64,000 nt of DNA from an uncultured Corynebacterium sp. Its GTDB lineage: Bacteria > Actinomycetota > Actinomycetes > Mycobacteriales > Mycobacteriaceae. Where the stretch lies: positions 1-64,000 of the forward strand of contig NZ_CAMIGN010000009.1 in the NCBI RefSeq assembly GCF_946221935.1. Direction: 5' to 3'. Below the pieces are notes generated by a model. That model searched no databases. It was not told where the DNA came from and saw only the letters and a program-made list of their open reading frames with translations. Position numbers and translations under genes: made by a program. This document shows, one piece after another, positions 59,837 through 64,000 of the stretch; positions within the stretch are counted from its first letter, which is position 1; each line of letters begins with the position of its first letter.

Positions 59837-62800
59837 CTAATTCTTCTTCCGCACCACTCGACGGCGGCGCCCCCGCGAACGGGTGTTCTTCGAGGCACTT
59901 TCGGTGCTTTCTTTCTCGACGCCGAAGTCCTCCGGCCGTGGAGCAACATCAGACTTAGAGTTGCCACGTGTCCGGCGCTTACGGCGTGGAGATTCGTCGA
60001 ACTCGCGCTTGGCTTCCTCATAGTTGGAAGGCCGGCTAGCGGATTTGTCGGCGTCATCCACAGAAGAACGAGCAGCGCGATCAGCACGAGCTACGCGGGC
60101 GTTCTGGGCAGTTGCCTGGCGCGAGCGCACTACACGACGACGGCGGCGACGACTCGACGCAGATGCACGGTCGGTAGTCCCACTGTCCTTTGCTGAACTT
60201 TCACTGGCCGAGCTATCAGGCGCAGCATTGTGCGCAGAGTTAGGCGCGGTGTTAGGCGCAGCATTGTCGGCAGCCGAAGGCTCGTCTGGATCCGCCTGGG
60301 CAGAACGCTTCCGAGCACCAGCCACAATGCTCTCAATATCGCCGGTGCTTCCAGTACGACCAGCGCTTCGAGGCTGGCCACGGCGAACTACGCGACGGCG
60401 TACTCGCCGGCGAGTGCTCTGCGAGACGGTCTCACGCTGATCCTGTGGCTCCTGCGACTCTTGAGCTTCTTGCGGAACCTGCTGCTCGTGCTGTTCCTGC
60501 TGCTGGCGCTGTTTGCGATTCTGTCGATCTTGCTTTTGCTGCTTTCTCGCGTTGTCTTGGTGCTTGCTTTGCTGCTTGTCCTGGTGTTTGTCTTGGTGCT
60601 TACCTTGGTTCTTGGCCTGTTGGCGCTCCTTGCGGTGCCCGTGATCCCGGCGCGGCTCCGGATCCTTCTGCTCCACAGGATCCGGGTGCATGATGAACCC
60701 GCGACCATCACAGGCCTCACATGGGGTAGCGAACGTCTCCAGCAGGCCGGTGCCCAGACGCTTACGGGTCAGCTGCACCAGCCCCAGCGACGTCACCTCC
60801 CCCAGCTTGTGACGAGTACGGTCGCGTCCCAGGAACTCAGACAAGCGACGCAGCACCAGATCCTGGTTTTGCTGCAGGAGCATGTCGATGAAGTCCACCA
60901 CGATCATGCCGCCGATGTCGCGCAGGCGCAGCTGGCGCACAATTTCCTCTGCCGCCTCCAAGTTGTTCTCGGTGACGGTGGCCTCCAGATTTCCGCCCGA
61001 ACCGACGAACGATCCCGTGTTGACGTCAATGACCGTCATCGCCTCGGTGTGGTCGATTACCAGATAGCCGCCCGACGGCAGCCACACCTTGCGGGCCATT
61101 GCCTTCTCCAGCTGCTGATCCAGGTCCAGCGGTGCGAAGGCGTCCTGACCGTCATGCTGCCCACGGTTCCACTTGTGAACTCGCTCCATCAGCTCCGGGG
61201 AAGTTCGTCCCAGATAGTCGCGCACGGCCTTCCAAGACTTGTCGCCGTCGATGACGAGCTCGGAGAAGTCTGCATTGAAGACATCGCGTACCACTTGGAT
61301 AAGCATGTTCGGCTCTTCATAGAGCGTCACAGGCTTCGCGCCCTTGGACTCGCGCTCCTTATTCTCCAGGTTGCGGATTTCCTCCCAGCGCTTCTGCAAA
61401 CGCTGAACGTCCTCAGTGATCTGCTCTTCGGTCGCATTTTCCGCAGCAGTGCGGATGATCGCGCCGCCATCACCGGCGATAACCTCACCCAAAATGTCCT
61501 TGAGGCGCTTGCGCTCGCCAACAGGCAGCTTGCGCGAAATTCCAGCAGTGGTACCCGCTGGGAAGAACACCAGGTAGCGGCCCGCAAAACTAATGCGGTT
61601 GGTCAGACGTGCACCCTTATGCCCGATTGGGTCCTTCAGCACCTGGACCAGAATCTGGTCTCCCGGACGCAGAGCTTGATCGATCTTGCGGTTCTTGGAA
61701 TGCAGGTGTGGCGAGCGCCAATCCATCTCGCCCGCATACAGCACGGCATTACGCCCTGTACCAATATCCACGAAGGCAGCTTCCATGCTGCCCAGGACGT
61801 TTTGCACACGACCGAGGTACACATTGCCGATCAACGACTGGTGTGTAGCATCCGCCACGAAGTGTTCAACCAGCTGGCCGTCTTCTACCACGCCGACCTG
61901 CGTCATCATGCCCTTGTGGTCGGTGCGCTGCGAATCGCGGACGATCATCGTGCGCTCGACCGACTCGCGTCGTGCCAGGAATTCCGCCCGGGTGATGGCC
62001 TTGTAGTTCTTGTCACGGTTCTTCGCGCGCCAGCGTCGCTGCGACTCAAGACGCGTGGAGCCCTTGAGCTTCACCGGCTCGTCCACCATGTCTTCGGTGG
62101 AGCGCTCGGCGGGGTGCAGATCCTCAGGTGCGGTGACCTTTGCTACCTCTTCTGCCTTGTTTTGCTTCTTGCCGTCTCGCTTCGCATGGTTCTTGTTTTT
62201 CGACGCCCGCATCTCCGCTTGGCGCACGCTTCCCACGCGACGAACGACGCGCCGGACTCGACGGCGACGAGTCGGCTGCTCGGTATTCTCTGCGGACACT
62301 GGCGCCTTAGCGTCGCCTTCGGGCACTGGCGCCTTAGCGTCTCCTACGGACACCTCAGGCTCTACCTGCTCAGGCTCCGCAGTCTTCGCCGGCTCCTCCG
62401 CCTTTCTCTGCGTCGACTTCTTCACTACGCGCTTGGCAGTGCGCTTGGCAGTGCGCTTTGCCGTGCGCTTCGCGGGGCGCTTGGACGACTTCTTTCCTGC
62501 GTCTTCATCGCGGTTTTCCGACTTATCTTCAGCTGCTGCACTAGCCGCAACTACTGCCGCTGCTTCCGGCGCGGTATCCGCCACAGCCTCCGGGCTTTCC
62601 TGCTGAACGGGGTTAGGCTTCTCAACTGCCTTTTCAGCTGGCTTATTTACAGACTTCTTCGTGGTCCTCTTAGCGGTCTTCTTCGTGCTCTTCTTTGCAG
62701 GCTTCTGCTCAGCGACCTCTTCCGCCTGCTTTTCGGTCGACTTTTTGGCGGCCTTCTTCGCAACCGACTTTTTTGCAGTCTTCTTGACAGTTTTCTTGGC

Positions 62801-63133
62801 TGCGTCCTTGGTAGCTTTTTTGGCCGTGGTCTTCTTGGCGGGTTCCTTCGCCTCTTCGGAGGCTTCAGAAACCTCCGTTTCCGCAACCTTCTCATCCAGC
62901 TGAGAGGACTGTCCGCTGGAGCTAAGGGCGTCCAGAACAGAAAAGACCTGCGCCTTCGTCAACGTTGAAGCGGTCTTCTTCCCCTCAATACCGTGATCCG
63001 CAAGTACAGCCAGGAAGTCCGTCGCCCGGATCCCCAACTGCTTGGCAACGGTGTGGACGCGAACCTTCTCCCCCACACTTTCTCGATCAATTTTCGCAGC
63101 CTGCGCTGCAATTTCCGGGCTAGTAGTCGCCAC
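59837..63133 (-). CDS. rne: Ribonuclease E/G with IF2-N-like and Lys-rich extensions
   Basis: Endoribonuclease of mRNA decay and rRNA/tRNA processing, 1098 residues. Residues 23-70 (VRVHTVAKQLGIRATDFLAV) resemble the IF2_N helical domain. Then come about 250 residues of Lys/Ala-rich repeats (KKTAKK, KRTAKR). The catalytic core has an S1 domain (GNVYLGRVQNVLGSMEAAFV), the acidic site (VIDVNTGSFVG, VVDFIDM) and a Zn-link CEAC. The C-terminal 280 residues are basic, Gln-rich and hold repeated KHQD units. The start is GTG with AAGGAG six bases upstream. Long flanking disordered arms are usual in actinobacterial RNase E. Confidence 0.94.
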   Translation of the reverse strand: MATTSPEIAAQAAKIDRESVGEKVRVHTVAKQLGIRATDFLAVLADHGIEGKKTASTLTKAQVFSVLDALSSSGQSSQLDEKVAETEVSEASEEAKEPAKKTTAKKATKDAAKKTVKKTAKKSVAKKAAKKSTEKQAEEVAEQKPAKKSTKKTAKRTTKKSVNKPAEKAVEKPNPVQQESPEAVADTAPEAAAVVAASAAAEDKSENRDEDAGKKSSKRPAKRTAKRTAKRTAKRVVKKSTQRKAEEPAKTAEPEQVEPEVSVGDAKAPVPEGDAKAPVSAENTEQPTRRRRVRRVVRRVGSVRQAEMRASKNKNHAKRDGKKQNKAEEVAKVTAPEDLHPAERSTEDMVDEPVKLKGSTRLESQRRWRAKNRDKNYKAITRAEFLARRESVERTMIVRDSQRTDHKGMMTQVGVVEDGQLVEHFVADATHQSLIGNVYLGRVQNVLGSMEAAFVDIGTGRNAVLYAGEMDWRSPHLHSKNRKIDQALRPGDQILVQVLKDPIGHKGARLTNRISFAGRYLVFFPAGTTAGISRKLPVGERKRLKDILGEVIAGDGGAIIRTAAENATEEQITEDVQRLQKRWEEIRNLENKERESKGAKPVTLYEEPNMLIQVVRDVFNADFSELVIDGDKSWKAVRDYLGRTSPELMERVHKWNRGQHDGQDAFAPLDLDQQLEKAMARKVWLPSGGYLVIDHTEAMTVIDVNTGSFVGSGGNLEATVTENNLEAAEEIVRQLRLRDIGGMIVVDFIDMLLQQNQDLVLRRLSEFLGRDRTRHKLGEVTSLGLVQLTRKRLGTGLLETFATPCEACDGRGFIMHPDPVEQKDPEPRRDHGHRKERQQAKNQGKHQDKHQDKQQSKHQDNARKQQKQDRQNRKQRQQQEQHEQQVPQEAQESQEPQDQRETVSQSTRRRVRRRVVRRGQPRSAGRTGSTGDIESIVAGARKRSAQADPDEPSAADNAAPNTAPNSAHNAAPDSSASESSAKDSGTTDRASASSRRRRRRVVRSRQATAQNARVARADRAARSSVDDADKSASRPSNYEEAKREFDESPRRKRRTRGNSKSDVAPRPEDFGVEKESTESASKNTRSRGRRRRVVRKKN
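62198..62208 (+). repeat. TTTTnGACGCC word (antisense in rne)
   Basis: TTTTCGACGCC on the plus strand, antisense to the RNase E gene (coding Ala-Ser-Lys-Asn). Confidence 0.9.
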
Positions 63134-63271
63134 GAAATCTCCTTATAAAGTCTTCAAAGTTTGCCTGATCGTTGTGCCGCATCGTCGTTGTGGGCATTCG
63201 ATCCGTCCCTATTGTCTCACATCCACCCGCTCATGCAGTGAACAAGCACGAGCGAAGCAAAGCCGGACTGT

Positions 63272-63284
63272 TACGCTTTACTCT
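63272..63284 (+). promoter_or_regulatory. Leaderless promoter
   Basis: TACGCT (63272-63277) ends seven bases before ATG at 63285, with no ribosome site, so the message probably starts at the initiation codon. Confidence 0.4.
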
Positions 63285-64000
63285 ATGCCCACCCCCGCAC
63301 ACCCTTCCGTACCTTTCGACAGCACAGTGCTTTTAGACGTTGCCAACAGCACTCGCCCAAGCAAGGGTGCGCAATTGGCCGTGGCAATCGCATTCGGGAT
63401 CATGATGTTTATTCTGTGTTCACCCGTTTCCGGTCCACTACCAGCGCTGGGCATAGCGGTGTCTGCTATCGTCGCCGGAATTCTTTGGTGGCGCTATCTG
63501 CGACGCAACGGCCTCCGCGGCAACGACTATTCCCCTCTGAAGACCGACGCCGAAGCCGCCCGCACCCCGTTCAGCTGGAAGGAGGAAGGCCGCCTCGTTC
63601 TACTCCTTGCCCTCTTTTTCGGTGCAGCGCAGTTCGCACCACTTTTTTCCGACCGCAGCGGGCTGGCCTATGCCGGAGTTGTCGCGCTCCTCACCGTGGG
63701 GTTGACGTACTGGATCATTACTTTTGACGCCTGGCGCCCGGCCCGCTACACCATCCCAGAGAAGCTAGACCAGGGAATTCGGATCGAAAAGCCCGCCGAA
63801 TGGTTGCAGGCGTTCCTGTACTGCCGCCGCTGTGTGCCCGGTGGGCTGCAGATCCTCAGCGATACGCTGAAAGGCGAACTCGCGCACTACGGTTGGACTG
63901 CTAGCGACGTAGACACTGCGCTAAACAAGCTGGTTAAGCAGGGCAACGCAGTAAAGATCCGCGAACTTCGCTCGACCGATGGGACGCAAAATTGGCTAAC
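63285..64000 (+). CDS. Membrane protein of unknown function (5' part, runs off window)
   Basis: About 238 residues are seen with no stop codon before base 64000. It begins MPTPAHPSVPFDSTVLLDVA. A hydrophobic pair (about 34-70) and a second pair (about 104-148: LVLLLALFFGAAQFAPLF, GVVALLTVGLTYWIITF) give four likely membrane segments, followed by a soluble C-terminal part (IRIEKPAEWLQAFLYCRRC). I do not recognise the family. Divergent from the RNase E gene. TTTTGACGCC occurs at 63722. Confidence 0.75.
   Translation, partial: MPTPAHPSVPFDSTVLLDVANSTRPSKGAQLAVAIAFGIMMFILCSPVSGPLPALGIAVSAIVAGILWWRYLRRNGLRGNDYSPLKTDAEAARTPFSWKEEGRLVLLLALFFGAAQFAPLFSDRSGLAYAGVVALLTVGLTYWIITFDAWRPARYTIPEKLDQGIRIEKPAEWLQAFLYCRRCVPGGLQILSDTLKGELAHYGWTASDVDTALNKLVKQGNAVKIRELRSTDGTQNWL

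Noticed and set aside
60230..62968. A 912-codon open frame on the plus strand
   Set aside because: Antisense to the RNase E gene; composition is Leu/Arg-rich and low complexity, mirroring the Lys/Ala/Gln-rich coding of rne. No ribosome site and no family motif.
1..64000. CRISPR array, insertion sequence, prophage, tRNA or rRNA genes
   Set aside because: No regular spaced repeats, transposase-like protein or cloverleaf was seen by eye in the intergenic regions; gene content is conserved housekeeping. A tRNAscan and IS search would settle it.

Overview
The window looks like core chromosome of a Corynebacterium, probably one with a GC content in the high fifties. Evidence for the genus: the glyS / zur / uppS / recO / era / CNNM / ybeY / phoH / rsmE / dnaJ2 / hrcA / hemW order typical of mycolic-acid actinobacteria, a malQ and fadD15 pair, an aecD gene with a textbook McbR operator, an EctP-like BCCT carrier, DtxR-type iron boxes, a 6C RNA, and several leaderless promoters. 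I cannot name the species from sequence alone.

Layout. 1-1.2 kb: 5' part of glyS, a 6C non-coding RNA, and the zur promoter. 1.2-14.8 kb: zur, then a long leftward block: ferritin/VIT iron transporter, uppS, recO, two DUF4282 membrane proteins, era, CNNM/CBS, ybeY, phoH, rsmE, dnaJ2, hrcA, hemW and an unknown protein. This block covers cell-wall lipid carrier, ribosome maturation and heat-shock functions. 14.9-21.8 kb: fadD15, malQ, two small membrane proteins (one of only 28 residues) and an M3 peptidase. 21.8-27.9 kb: a rightward carboxylesterase, then a probable McbR-controlled operon of C-S lyase, ABC exporter and class III aminotransferase. 27.9-38.8 kb is the most accessory part: CsbD-like protein, 3-hydroxyacyl-CoA dehydrogenase, BCCT carrier, a Q/G/Y-repeat membrane protein, a secreted serine-hydrolase-like protein, a phosphoesterase, a BASS transporter, an oxidoreductase and a FUSC protein. 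38.8-55.4 kb: lepA, an orphan MazF/PemK-like protein, rpsT, an ADP-ribosylglycohydrolase, holA, comEC-comEA, degV, gpgP, rsfS, nadD, a YwiC-like protein, proA, proB and obg. 55.5-58.8 kb: an iron ABC importer under two candidate DtxR boxes, sitting between obg and rpmA. 58.8-64 kb: rpmA, rplU, the RNase E gene and the start of a membrane protein that runs off the window.

Most of the window is conserved housekeeping DNA. The most unusual signal is not a gene. The 11-mer TTTTnGACGCC occurs seven times on both strands, mostly inside unrelated genes and in different frames, where base composition predicts roughly 0.1 by my own estimate. A related form, TTTTrTGACGCCyAC, occurs between genes and once as an inverted repeat between convergent genes. 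This resembles a genome-wide signal word such as an uptake, segregation or recombination sequence, but its role is unknown. Other items worth following are the McbR-operator operon, an altered substrate box in the BCCT carrier, the 28-residue membrane ORF, inverted repeats embedding divergent starts, and the IF2-N-like and lysine-rich additions to RNase E.
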